Position numbers and translations under genes: made by a program. Below are positions 30,540 through 38,678 of a DNA stretch of 64,000 nt, one piece after another; the first letter of the stretch is position 1, and each line of letters begins with the position of its first letter. Source of the stretch: Schlegelella_A sp038234975 (GTDB taxonomy: Bacteria > Pseudomonadota > Gammaproteobacteria > Burkholderiales > Burkholderiaceae_C); contig JBBSUK010000002.1 in the NCBI GenBank assembly GCA_038234975.1, forward strand, positions 1 through 64,000, written 5' to 3'. A model generated the notes under the pieces. The model ran no database searches, was not told where the DNA came from, and saw only the letters and a program-made list of their open reading frames with translations.

Positions 30540-30976
30540 GCACGTCGCCGCGACGTCGCCGCGGCGCCATTCCCGGCGCCGACGCATCGCCGATCGCCCT
30601 CGATTCCTCGTGCTGGATGGAGTTCTTCGTCGACAGCGAGCGTGCCGATCTCTACGCCGACGCGATCGAGAGCGTCGACGGGCTGGTCGTCCCGGTGTTG
30701 ACGGTCTACGAGGTGGTGAAGAAGCTGTTGCGCGACGCCGGCGACGACATCGCGTCGACCGCGCTTTCGCTGATGCAGCGCGGCAAGGTCGTCGACGTCG
30801 ACCTGGGGCTCGCGGTCGTCGCCGCGTCCAGCGGATTGCCGCTGGCCGACAGTCTGATCTACGCCGCGGCGCGCCCCCACGGCGCCGTGCTCTGGACCCA
30901 GGACGCGCACTTCGACGGGCTGGCCGGCGTCCGCTACTTCGCCAAGCAGACGTCGCCTGCACGACCGCGTCCCTAG
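30536..30976 (+). CDS. vapC: PIN-domain ribonuclease toxin VapC
   Basis: A 146-residue PIN-domain endoribonuclease that would cut RNA, typically tRNA or rRNA, when free of antitoxin. The four acidic metal ligands are visible: D23 (ALDSSCWMEF), E59 (TVYEVVKK), D105 (LPLADSLIY) and D123 (WTQDAHFD). The start is a GTG overlapping the vapB stop. About 17 N-terminal residues before the PIN core are basic and variable. All catalytic residues are intact, so the toxin is probably active. Confidence 0.9.
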   Translation: MSTSPRRRRGAIPGADASPIALDSSCWMEFFVDSERADLYADAIESVDGLVVPVLTVYEVVKKLLRDAGDDIASTALSLMQRGKVVDVDLGLAVVAASSGLPLADSLIYAAARPHGAVLWTQDAHFDGLAGVRYFAKQTSPARPRP

Positions 30977-30986
30977 AATCGACTCG

Positions 30987-32366
30987 ATGACGACACGGGC
31001 CCGGCGCTGGGCGATCTGCACGGCCCTGTCGCTGGCGACCGCCTCCGTCGTCGCCCAACCCCGCCCGCCCGCCGGCGTTCCGGAGGCCGTCGCGCCGGCT
31101 CCGGTGGCGGCGCCGGTCTCGCTCTCCGCGCGCAAGGTGTACGAGCAGGCGCGCTCGCAGCTCGTGCAGTTGCGCACGGTGCTCAAGGGCCGCGCCAGCC
31201 AGACCTCGGTCGGCTCGGGATTCTTCGTCTCGGCAGACGGGCTCATCGTCAGCAACTTCCACGTCGTCGCAGAGGCGGCGCTCAAGCCCGACCGGCACGA
31301 CCTCGTCTACGTGACCGCCGACGGGCGTGAAGCCAAGGTCGACATCGTGCAGATCGACGTGCTGCACGACCTGGCGCTGCTGCGCGCCGCCGACACCGCG
31401 ACGGCCACGGCGGGCAAGGGCTTCGACGCGCTCGCGTTTCGCCCCGACGCCGAGCCACTGGCGCAGGGCGAGCGCATCTATTCGCTCGGCAACCCGCTCG
31501 ACGTCGGCTTCGCGGTCACGCAAGGCACCTACAACGGACTCGTCAAGCGCAGCTTCTATCCCCAGATCTTCTTCGGCGGCGCGCTCTCCGGCGGCATGAG
31601 CGGCGGCCCGGCGCTCGACGAACAGGGGCGCGTCGTCGGCATCAACGTGGCCCGCCGGGTCGACGGAGAGCAGGTGAGCTTCCTCGTTCCGGCGACCTTC
31701 GCGGTGGCGCTCATCGCCAGGGGCCGCGACGCGAAGCCGCTCGCCGGGCCGGCCTACGCGATCGTCGACCAGCAGCTGCTCGTGCACCAGCAGGCGCTCA
31801 CCGACCGCTTCATCGCGCAGGGCTTCAAGCCGGCGACGCATCTGCGCTATCGCGTGCCGGTGCCGCCCGACGAGTTCATGCGCTGCTGGGGATCGAGCCA
31901 GCCGTCGCGCACCGGCGGGCTCGACTTCGAGCGGTCGGACTGCGTCATGGACACGCGCATCTTCGTCGGCGACTTCACCACCGGCGCGATCGCGCTGCGC
32001 CACGAGAGCTACGACGGCTCCAAGCTCGGCACGCTGCGCTTCGCCGATCGCTACTCGCAGAGCTTTCGCAACGAAGGGTTCGTCCGTCTCGGCCCGCAGC
32101 ACCAGACCAAGCCGCGCTGCAGCGAGGACTACGTCGACCGCGACGGCCTCGTGCTGCGCGCCGTGATCTGCCTGCGCGCGTATCGAAAGCTGCCGCAGCT
32201 CTACGACGTGTCGGTGCTCGTCGCCACGCTCGACCAGCCGCAGTCGGGTGTGCAGGGCCGCTTCGACGCGCAGGGGATCAACTTCGCGAACGCACAGCGC
32301 CTCGCGCGCCACTACCTCGACGGGTTCGGCTGGGTGCAGCCGTCGAAGACGAAGGCGACGCCATGA
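30987..32366 (+). CDS. Secreted trypsin-like serine protease with unknown C-terminal domain
   Basis: A 459-residue exported protein with a signal peptide (residues about 8-23). The protease domain covers about 55-230 with the triad H92 (SNFHVV), D128 (VLHDLALL) and S205 (GGMSGGPAL), as in DegP/S1C proteases. There is no PDZ domain; residues about 250-459 form a separate region I do not recognise. The FHA gene starts within its stop codon (ATGA) and the VapBC module ends ten bases before it. It probably handles envelope protein processing. Confidence 0.85.
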   Translation: MTTRARRWAICTALSLATASVVAQPRPPAGVPEAVAPAPVAAPVSLSARKVYEQARSQLVQLRTVLKGRASQTSVGSGFFVSADGLIVSNFHVVAEAALKPDRHDLVYVTADGREAKVDIVQIDVLHDLALLRAADTATATAGKGFDALAFRPDAEPLAQGERIYSLGNPLDVGFAVTQGTYNGLVKRSFYPQIFFGGALSGGMSGGPALDEQGRVVGINVARRVDGEQVSFLVPATFAVALIARGRDAKPLAGPAYAIVDQQLLVHQQALTDRFIAQGFKPATHLRYRVPVPPDEFMRCWGSSQPSRTGGLDFERSDCVMDTRIFVGDFTTGAIALRHESYDGSKLGTLRFADRYSQSFRNEGFVRLGPQHQTKPRCSEDYVDRDGLVLRAVICLRAYRKLPQLYDVSVLVATLDQPQSGVQGRFDAQGINFANAQRLARHYLDGFGWVQPSKTKATP

Positions 32367-33370
32367 TCGCGCTGGTCGAGGCAATCGACCGCGACGGCAC
32401 GGTTCGACAGGCATGGCGCGTCGAGCGCTGGCCGCTGACGATCGGCCGCGCGCTCGACAACGACGTCGTCCTGAGCGACCCGCACGTCGCCGCGCACCAC
32501 GCGCGCATCGACGCGCCGGCCGAGGGCGCGGCCGGCCTCGTCGTCGGCGCCGGCGAGACGCGCAACGGCGTCGTCGTCGACGGCCGGGCCATCGCCGGCG
32601 GCGCGACCGCGACGATCGCCGACAGCAGCCGCGACCTCGACCTCCAGGTCGGCCGCACGACGCTGCGCCTGCGCCTGGCGAGCCACGCGCTGGCGCCGGA
32701 GCAGGTGGTGGCGCCCATCGTCGGCGGGTCGCTGCGCTGGGAGGCGACGGCGGCGCTCGGTCTCGTCGTCCTCGCTGGCGCGGTGTTCACGACTTGGCTC
32801 TCGACCGACCCCGACAATCTCGCCCGTGCCATCGGCACCGTGCTCGTCTCGACCGTGGCGATGTTCGCGCTGTGGTGCGGCGCCTGGGCGCTGCTGTCGA
32901 AGATCGTCGCCCGGCAGGGGCGCTTCGCCTGGCACGTGCGGGTCGCGCTCGGCGCGTCGGTCGTGCTGCTCGCGCTCAGCGTCGTTCCGGCGCTGCTCGC
33001 CTTCTCGCTGTCGTGGCCGTGGGTCACCGATTTCTCGTTCGTCGCCGTGTACGCGGTCGGCGCGGTCGCGATCTACCTGCACCTGCTCGCGGTCGAGCCG
33101 ACGAGGCCGCGGCTGATGCGCGGCGTCGTCGCGGTCGGCTTCGCGGTCGCCGTCGCGCTGTCGCTGTGGTTCAACGTGCAGCGAACCGGCCGGCCCGGTG
33201 AGGAGCTGTACATGAACCACCTCTTTCCGCCGGCGCTGCGCCTGGCCCGTCCGAAGCCGGTCGACGCCCTCGTCGACGGGCTCGCGCCGATGCAGGCCGT
33301 GCTCGACCGACAGGCGAAGGAGAAGGAAGGCGGCGGCGACGAAGGCCCGGGGGAGAACGACGATGAGTGA
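32363..33370 (+). CDS. FHA domain membrane protein
   Basis: A 335-residue protein. The N-terminal FHA domain (about 1-105) starts WPLTIGRALDNDVVLSDPHV. The rest has about five hydrophobic helices between 125 and 275 and a charged C-terminus. FHA domains bind phosphothreonine. Here the usual Ser of the SxxH loop is Ala43 (DPHVAAHHARI), so phosphopeptide binding may be altered. It overlaps the protease gene by four bases and the SDR gene by eight, suggesting joint expression. It may tether a signalling complex at the membrane. Confidence 0.83.
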   Translation: MIALVEAIDRDGTVRQAWRVERWPLTIGRALDNDVVLSDPHVAAHHARIDAPAEGAAGLVVGAGETRNGVVVDGRAIAGGATATIADSSRDLDLQVGRTTLRLRLASHALAPEQVVAPIVGGSLRWEATAALGLVVLAGAVFTTWLSTDPDNLARAIGTVLVSTVAMFALWCGAWALLSKIVARQGRFAWHVRVALGASVVLLALSVVPALLAFSLSWPWVTDFSFVAVYAVGAVAIYLHLLAVEPTRPRLMRGVVAVGFAVAVALSLWFNVQRTGRPGEELYMNHLFPPALRLARPKPVDALVDGLAPMQAVLDRQAKEKEGGGDEGPGENDDE

Positions 33371-34118
33371 CCCGCTCGGGTCGACCTCGACCGTGCTCGT
33401 GACCGGCGGCAGCCGAGGCATCGGCGCGGCGACCTGCCGTCTTGCCGCCGCCGCGGGCTGGGTGGTCGGCGTGAACTACATGCACGACGAAACAGCCGCC
33501 GAGCGCGTCGTCCAGGGGATTCGCGACGGCGGCGGAACCGCGCTCGCGATCCGCTGCGACGTGGCCGACGAACGCGACGTCGTCGCCATGTTCGAACGGG
33601 TCGACGCCGAGCTGCCGCCGCTCGCCGGCCTCGTCAACAACGCCGGCATCGTCGGCGCGGCCGCCCGCATCGACGCGATCGACCGGGCACGGCTCGAACG
33701 CATGTTCGCCGTCAACGTCTACGGCAGCTTCCACTGCGCCGCGCAGGCGATTCGACGAATGAGGAGCCGCCGCGGCGGCGCGATCGTCAACGTCTCGTCG
33801 GCCGCGGCCAAGCTCGGCGCGCCGGGCCAGTACGTCGACTACGCCGCGGCCAAGGGCGCGATCGAGACCTTCACCGTCGGATTGGCGAAGGAGGTCGCCG
33901 GCGATGGCATCCGCGTCAACGCCGTGCGCCCCGGCATCATCGACACCGACATCCACGCCTCGGGCGGCACGCCCGATCGCGTCGCGCAGATGGCGCCGCA
34001 GTTGCCGATGCGCCGCGCCGGCACGGCCGACGAGGTCGCCGAGGCGATCGTCTGGCTGCTCTCGGACAAGGCGAGCTACACGAACGGCTCGATCGTCGAG
34101 GTGACCGGCGGCCGATAG
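33363..34118 (+). CDS. Short-chain dehydrogenase/reductase
   Basis: A 251-residue classical SDR. Cofactor motif TGGSRGIG is at 14-21, NNAG at 92-95, catalytic S145/S146 and Y160/K164 in YVDYAAAKGA. It reduces or oxidises a carbonyl or alcohol with NAD(P). The FabG-like sequence does not fix the substrate, and no fatty-acid genes are near. It overlaps the FHA gene by eight bases, so it may simply share its transcript. Confidence 0.9.
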   Translation: MSDPLGSTSTVLVTGGSRGIGAATCRLAAAAGWVVGVNYMHDETAAERVVQGIRDGGGTALAIRCDVADERDVVAMFERVDAELPPLAGLVNNAGIVGAAARIDAIDRARLERMFAVNVYGSFHCAAQAIRRMRSRRGGAIVNVSSAAAKLGAPGQYVDYAAAKGAIETFTVGLAKEVAGDGIRVNAVRPGIIDTDIHASGGTPDRVAQMAPQLPMRRAGTADEVAEAIVWLLSDKASYTNGSIVEVTGGR

Positions 34119-34464
34119 CTCGGGCTGCTTGCCAGGCGGCTGGTGAACCGACGCAGCTCAGCGCGCGGCCGCGACAACCTCGGCGAAGTGCTCGGCGGCT
34201 TCGTGAAGTGATGATCCTGCTCGGCTTCCTGCTCGCCGCCACCACCGTTCCACGTCCACGACCAGATCGAGGTCAACGGCGATGAAGGCACGGTCGAGCG
34301 CATCGAGACGCGGCGACGATCAGTCGGCCGCGACCCGGGCGGTGAGCGGGCGCTCAACGAGGCCCGCATCGACTTCCACCCGACGGCAAGCGGGCGAATC
34401 GACCGGGTCGGGCGACGACGAGCCGGGCCGAAGCGGGCCGCGCCCTAGAGCCCGGCCGAGGGCC
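34119..34464. other. Non-coding gap with a possible gene remnant
   Basis: No intact gene is evident in these 346 bases. One frame on the plus strand (about 34240-34447) reads FHVHDQIEVNGDEGTVERIE and then degenerates into Arg-rich sequence. Just before it, in another frame, MILLGFLLAATT is seen. The first segment recalls the beta domain of MscS channels (compare the DWVEIDGDYGEVRSV of the channel at 38.7-39.5 kb). A frameshifted channel fragment is possible, but this is weak. Confidence 0.25.
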
Positions 34465-35523
34465 TCAGTCGGCCTTGATCCCCGCCGCCCGCACCACCTT
34501 GCCCCACTTCTCGTACTCGGCGAGGAAGAAGCGGCGGAAATCATCGGGCGTTCCGCCGGCGACCATCGCGCCCTGCTTCACCAGGATCTCGCGGAAGTCC
34601 TTCTGCTGCATCGTCGCGTCGAGCGCCGTCGACAGCGCATCGACGATGCGGCGGTCGGTGCCTGCCGGGGCGAGCAGGCCGAACCAGGTGCCGGCCTCGA
34701 AATCCTTGATGCCCGCCTGCTGCATCGTCGGCAGGTTCGGCAACAGCTCGGCACGCTTGTCGGAGGTGACAGCCAGGGCGCGCAGCGTCCGGTTCTCGAC
34801 GTGCGGCAGCGAGGTGACGATGACGTCGAACATCATGTCGATCTGGCCGCCGAGCAGGTCGGTCAGCGCCGGCGCGCTTCCCTTGTACGGAACGTGGACG
34901 ATGTCGATGCCGGCCAGCGACTTGAACAGCTCGCCCGCGAGGTGGGCCGAGCTGCCGTTGCCGAACGAGCCGTAGGTAAGGCTGCCGGGCCTGGCCTTCG
35001 CCAGACGCACCAGGTCGGCGACGGTCGTCGCCGGCACTTTCGGGTTGACGACCAGCATGAGCGGCGCGGTCGCGACCAGCTTGATAGGTTCGAAACCCTT
35101 GATCGGCTCGTAGGGCAGCTTGGCGTAGATGTGCGGCGTGACGACCAGCGGCCCGGCGGCGCTGAACAGCAGCGTGTAGCCGTCCGGCGCCGCCTTGGCC
35201 ACCGCGTCGTGTCCGACGCTGCCACCGGCGCCGGTGCGGTTCTCGACGACGAACGGCTGCCCCAGCCGGGTCGACAGCGACTGCGCGACGAGGCGGGCGG
35301 TCGTGTCGGTGGAGCCGCCGACCGCGTACGGCACGACGATGCGCACCGGCTTGATCGGATAGGTCGACTGGGCGCGCACCAGTCCGGCCCCCGCCAACGG
35401 AGCCACCGCGGCCAGACGCAACAGGGAGGCGAGATGGTCGCGGCGCGACTGGCTGGCGACAGGACGTTCGACGACGTGCCGGGCGGCATCCCCGGGCTGG
35501 TCGATGGACTTCGGGTTCTTCAA
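34465..35523 (-). CDS. Tripartite tricarboxylate transporter receptor (Bug family)
   Basis: A 352-residue periplasmic binding protein of the Bug/TctC family, which is greatly expanded in Burkholderiales. The segment PIKPVRIVVPYAVGGSTDTTAR begins the mature protein, and GHDAVAKAAPDGYTLLF is diagnostic. The signal peptide is long: about 30 residues precede the twin-Arg-like SRRDHLASLLRLA. It captures a carboxylated solute. No tctA/tctB membrane genes are nearby, as is usual for orphan Bug proteins. It follows the Rieske oxygenase gene by 35 bases, suggesting its ligand is that pathway's substrate. Confidence 0.93.
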   Translation of the reverse strand: MKNPKSIDQPGDAARHVVERPVASQSRRDHLASLLRLAAVAPLAGAGLVRAQSTYPIKPVRIVVPYAVGGSTDTTARLVAQSLSTRLGQPFVVENRTGAGGSVGHDAVAKAAPDGYTLLFSAAGPLVVTPHIYAKLPYEPIKGFEPIKLVATAPLMLVVNPKVPATTVADLVRLAKARPGSLTYGSFGNGSSAHLAGELFKSLAGIDIVHVPYKGSAPALTDLLGGQIDMMFDVIVTSLPHVENRTLRALAVTSDKRAELLPNLPTMQQAGIKDFEAGTWFGLLAPAGTDRRIVDALSTALDATMQQKDFREILVKQGAMVAGGTPDDFRRFFLAEYEKWGKVVRAAGIKAD

Positions 35524-35558
35524 CGCTGGTCTCCTTGTGGTGGCTGCCGACGCATCGC

Positions 35559-36851
35559 TCAGGTCCGGACAAGGCCGACGCGATCACCGAATCGCTCGTG
35601 CATGACGGCCTCGAAGGGAACACCTTCTGCGACGATCCAGCTCCCCGAGCGCAGGCGATAGCTCTGCGGGTGCCAGGGCGCGGTCGGCGGCCGTCCGGCG
35701 GCCAGCGAGCGCGCGCCCTCGATCATCAGCCGGCGGAACCTGACGATCGCCGCGTCGGACGCGGTCAGGTGCTCCTGCGTGCGGTCAGCGATGCGGCCCT
35801 GGCTGTCCTGGATCATCGCGTCCTGTTCGGCGACACCGCGCACGCCGGTGAAGCTCACGTGCTTCTGCTGGTGGCGATCGATGCGGTACTCGTTGGCCCG
35901 GTTCCGGACCGGAACGAAATGGGTGTCGACCTCGGCGATGACGCCATGGCCCGATGCCAGCGTCGACCGCTCCGCTTCGTCGAGCGGCCGATCCGGATTC
36001 CACGCATAGGTGTAGATCCAGCAGTTCTCGTCGTCGATCGGCACCCAGGTGTAGCCGAAATGCGTCTCGCCCGGCAGCGTCGACGGGGTCGTGCTGTGCG
36101 CCGGCAACGCGAACTGGGCGCTGCGCCAGTAGCGATCCGAGCCCTCGGCCCGACGCGCACCGCCCACCACGAATCCGACCTCGTGCTCGAGGATCGAGAA
36201 CTCGGGCAGCGGGTCTTCACGGATCCAGCGCAGGCGCTTCTCGTCGGCCGGCGCGTCGGCATTCCCGTTCGAGGGAACGCCGGGCGCGGGCATGTGCAGG
36301 AAGGAGAAATGAGAGGTGTCGAGCGCGCCCTCGAGCGAATGCGCCCAGTTGCACTCCTGCAGCTTCTTGGTGACGAAGCGGTGCGACGCCGGCACCTGCC
36401 CGGCGTCGAGCACCGGCACTTCCGGAACGCTGTTTTCCTCGGGTCCGAGCCAGGCCCAGACCATCTCGGCGTACTCGCGAGTCCGGTAGGCGCGCAGACG
36501 GATCGTGCGGTGATAGGCCGACCCCGCCGGCACGTTCGGCAACTCGAGCGGGAGGCCCTGCCGGTCGAACTTCCAGCCGTGGAAGACGCACCGGATCGCG
36601 CAGTCCTCGTTGCGCCCGAAATAGAGATCGGCGCCGCGATGTGGGCAGCGCGCGTCGACCAGGCCGACGACGCCGTCGGCAGAGCGGAAGGCGACGAGAC
36701 GTTCGCCGAAGACGTCGACCCGCAGCGGGGCACCGTCGGCCTCGAGCTGGCGGGACAACGCGACCGGTTGCCAGTACTGCCGGAAGTAGTCGCCCATCAC
36801 CGTGCCGGGGCCGGTGCGCGTCAGTGCCTCGTTGTCGGCCGCGCTCAGCAT
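35559..36851 (-). CDS. Rieske non-heme iron oxygenase, large subunit
   Basis: A 430-residue aromatic ring-hydroxylating or demethylating oxygenase. The Rieske 2Fe-2S ligands are C69/H71 (RCPHRGAD) and C88/H91 (CVFHGWKF). The mononuclear iron site is H180 and H185 in DTSHFSFLH, with D177 probably the bridging residue to a neighbouring Rieske cluster. Length and N-terminus resemble phthalate 4,5-dioxygenase-type oxygenases, but substrate is unproven. No reductase or ferredoxin gene is in the cluster. The ATG at 36851 overlaps the stop of the upstream isomerase by seven bases. Confidence 0.9.
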   Translation of the reverse strand: MLSAADNEALTRTGPGTVMGDYFRQYWQPVALSRQLEADGAPLRVDVFGERLVAFRSADGVVGLVDARCPHRGADLYFGRNEDCAIRCVFHGWKFDRQGLPLELPNVPAGSAYHRTIRLRAYRTREYAEMVWAWLGPEENSVPEVPVLDAGQVPASHRFVTKKLQECNWAHSLEGALDTSHFSFLHMPAPGVPSNGNADAPADEKRLRWIREDPLPEFSILEHEVGFVVGGARRAEGSDRYWRSAQFALPAHSTTPSTLPGETHFGYTWVPIDDENCWIYTYAWNPDRPLDEAERSTLASGHGVIAEVDTHFVPVRNRANEYRIDRHQQKHVSFTGVRGVAEQDAMIQDSQGRIADRTQEHLTASDAAIVRFRRLMIEGARSLAAGRPPTAPWHPQSYRLRSGSWIVAEGVPFEAVMHERFGDRVGLVRT

Positions 36852-37675
36852 CGGTCCGCCCCGCCGCCCGGATTCGCTGACGCGCTCGACGCAGCGGGCC
36901 CGATCCCGTACGGTGCGCCCCACCCGAGCGTGTCCAGGGTCGGGCCGGACGGCATGTACTCGCAACCGATCCACCGATCCCAGCCCAGCGACTCGATCTG
37001 CGCGAACAGGAACGGGAAGTGGATCTCTCCTGTCCCCGGCTCGTGCCGACCCGGCACGTTGCCGACCTGGATGTGCCCGATGTGCGGGAAAGCGGCCTGC
37101 AGGCGAGGCGTGATGGCGCCTTCCTCCATCTGCACGTGGAAAGTGTCGAAGCAGAGCTTGACGTTGTCGCGCCCGACCGCGTCGATGACGGCGATGCCTT
37201 CGTCGACACGGTGGTAGAGGAAGTCGGGGAAGCGCGCGCGGCAGCAAGGCTCGAGGATCAGCGTGACGCCGCAAGCGGCGGCGCGGTCCGCCGCCCAGCC
37301 GATGTGCTCGACGAAGGTGGCAAGGAGCGCTGCCCGGTCGGCGCCGGCGGAGACGTTGCCCGGCATCACGTGGACCATCGGCCGGCCGACGGCGCACGAG
37401 TAGTCGAGCGCGCGGGCGATGCCGTCGCGAAATTCGGACCGCCTCTCGGCGAATGCGGCGATGCCGCGCTCGCCGCCGTCCCAGTCGAAGGGAGCCAGGA
37501 TCTGCACGAGCGACAGGTCGAGATCGGCCAGGCGGACGCTCATTTCCGCGGCCGCAACGTCATACGGGAACGCGATCTCGACGCCCGCGAAACCGGCGCG
37601 CGCCGCAGCGGCGAAACGCTCGGCCATGGGCCATTCGGTGAACAGCCAGCGGAGGTTGGGATCGAAGCGCAGCAC
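36845..37675 (-). CDS. TIM-barrel sugar-phosphate isomerase/epimerase (hydroxypyruvate isomerase-like)
   Basis: A 276-residue xylose-isomerase-like TIM barrel. Metal-binding residues are suggested at E142 (LILEPCC), D177/H180 (CFDTFHVQ), Q203 and E239 (GCEYMP), the pattern of Hyi and related enzymes. It could isomerise hydroxypyruvate or a related small ketoacid; alternatives are other AP-endonuclease-family-2 epimerases. The start is GTG. It is the first gene of a minus-strand unit with the Rieske oxygenase and Bug receptor, divergent from the LysR regulator. Confidence 0.83.
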   Translation of the reverse strand: MLRFDPNLRWLFTEWPMAERFAAAARAGFAGVEIAFPYDVAAAEMSVRLADLDLSLVQILAPFDWDGGERGIAAFAERRSEFRDGIARALDYSCAVGRPMVHVMPGNVSAGADRAALLATFVEHIGWAADRAAACGVTLILEPCCRARFPDFLYHRVDEGIAVIDAVGRDNVKLCFDTFHVQMEEGAITPRLQAAFPHIGHIQVGNVPGRHEPGTGEIHFPFLFAQIESLGWDRWIGCEYMPSGPTLDTLGWGAPYGIGPAASSASANPGGGADRC

Positions 37676-37731
37676 GGGGTGTCGAAGGTCGGGCAGCGCG
37701 ACTCTAGTAACGGCCGGCTATTGCGACAAGC

Positions 37732-37750
37732 TAAACTTTCTTACCGTTTA
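37732..37750. promoter_or_regulatory. LysR-type operator candidate in divergent promoter region
   Basis: An inverted repeat, TAAAC (37732-37736), nine bases, GTTTA (37746-37750), lies in the AT-rich part of the 88-base gap between the divergent isomerase and LysR genes, 13 bases before the LysR start. It fits the T-N11-A-type symmetry of LysR boxes. It may let the regulator control both directions. Confidence 0.45.
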
Positions 37751-37763
37751 TCGAGTATTTCTC

Positions 37764-38666
37764 GTGAATCTTCTCGCCGGAATCTCGCTGCGGCAGCTTC
37801 GCGCCTTCACCGCCGTCGCCGCCACCGGCAGCTTCACCGCGGCGGCGCGCACGCTGCATCAGACCCCGTCGGCGTCGAGCCTTCTGGTGCGCGACCTCGA
37901 ACGGGTTCTCGGTGTCCGTCTGTTCGACCGCACCACGCGACAGGTGGCGCTGACAACGGCGGGCTCCGAGTTCGTGCAGCAGGCACGCAAGGTTCTCGCC
38001 GACCTCGAACGTGCGGTCGTGAGCTCGAAGGAGCTCGAGCAGAAGATGCGCGGCACGGTGCGCATCGCCTGCACGCCCCTGTACGCCGCGACCCTGGTGC
38101 CGCGCCTGGTGGCGCGCTATGTCGAACGCTACCCGGCGATCCACGTCGAGATCCTCGATTCGCTGCACCAGCAGGCGCTCGACCGCCTGGCGCGGGGCGA
38201 GGCGGATCTGTGCATCGCCCCGCAGCGGCCGACCTCGCCCGACATCGCCCAGCAGCCGCTCATCCGCGATCGCATCGCCCTGTTCTGCCTGCCGGGGCAC
38301 GCACTCGCGAGGCGACCGACCGCGACGTGGAAGCAGGTGATGCGCGAACCTTTCGTCACGCTGACGCAGGACTTCACGGTTCGCCTGCAGGCCGATCTCC
38401 TGCGCCACTCCGACCGGCTCGTGCTCGAGCCGACCCACCAGGCCTCGTTCATCACCAGCGCGCTGGGGCTGGTCCGCGCCGGCCTCGGCGTCACGGCCCA
38501 GCCGCTGCACGCCGAGCTGCTCGCGGCGCCGTTCGGCCTCGTCGTGCGCCGGCTGGCGGGGCCGGTCGTCTACCGGCAGATCTCGCTGTTCACGAGCCGC
38601 CGCGCGAGCCTTTCACCGGCGGCGGAGAGCTTTCGCGACCTCGCGACGACGGCCATTCGCAGCTGA
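37764..38666 (+). CDS. LysR family transcriptional regulator
   Basis: A 300-residue regulator. The N-terminal winged helix-turn-helix spans about 6-65 (SLRQLRAFTAVAATGSFTAAA), followed by an inducer-binding domain (about 90-295). The GTG start at 37764 places the helix-turn-helix at the usual position; earlier codons in the frame run antisense to the isomerase gene. It diverges from the isomerase-Rieske-Bug unit and likely controls it in response to an aromatic or carboxylic inducer. It is convergent with the mscS-like gene 12 bases away. Confidence 0.92.
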   Translation: MNLLAGISLRQLRAFTAVAATGSFTAAARTLHQTPSASSLLVRDLERVLGVRLFDRTTRQVALTTAGSEFVQQARKVLADLERAVVSSKELEQKMRGTVRIACTPLYAATLVPRLVARYVERYPAIHVEILDSLHQQALDRLARGEADLCIAPQRPTSPDIAQQPLIRDRIALFCLPGHALARRPTATWKQVMREPFVTLTQDFTVRLQADLLRHSDRLVLEPTHQASFITSALGLVRAGLGVTAQPLHAELLAAPFGLVVRRLAGPVVYRQISLFTSRRASLSPAAESFRDLATTAIRS

Positions 38667-38678
38667 TGGCGGCGCCGC

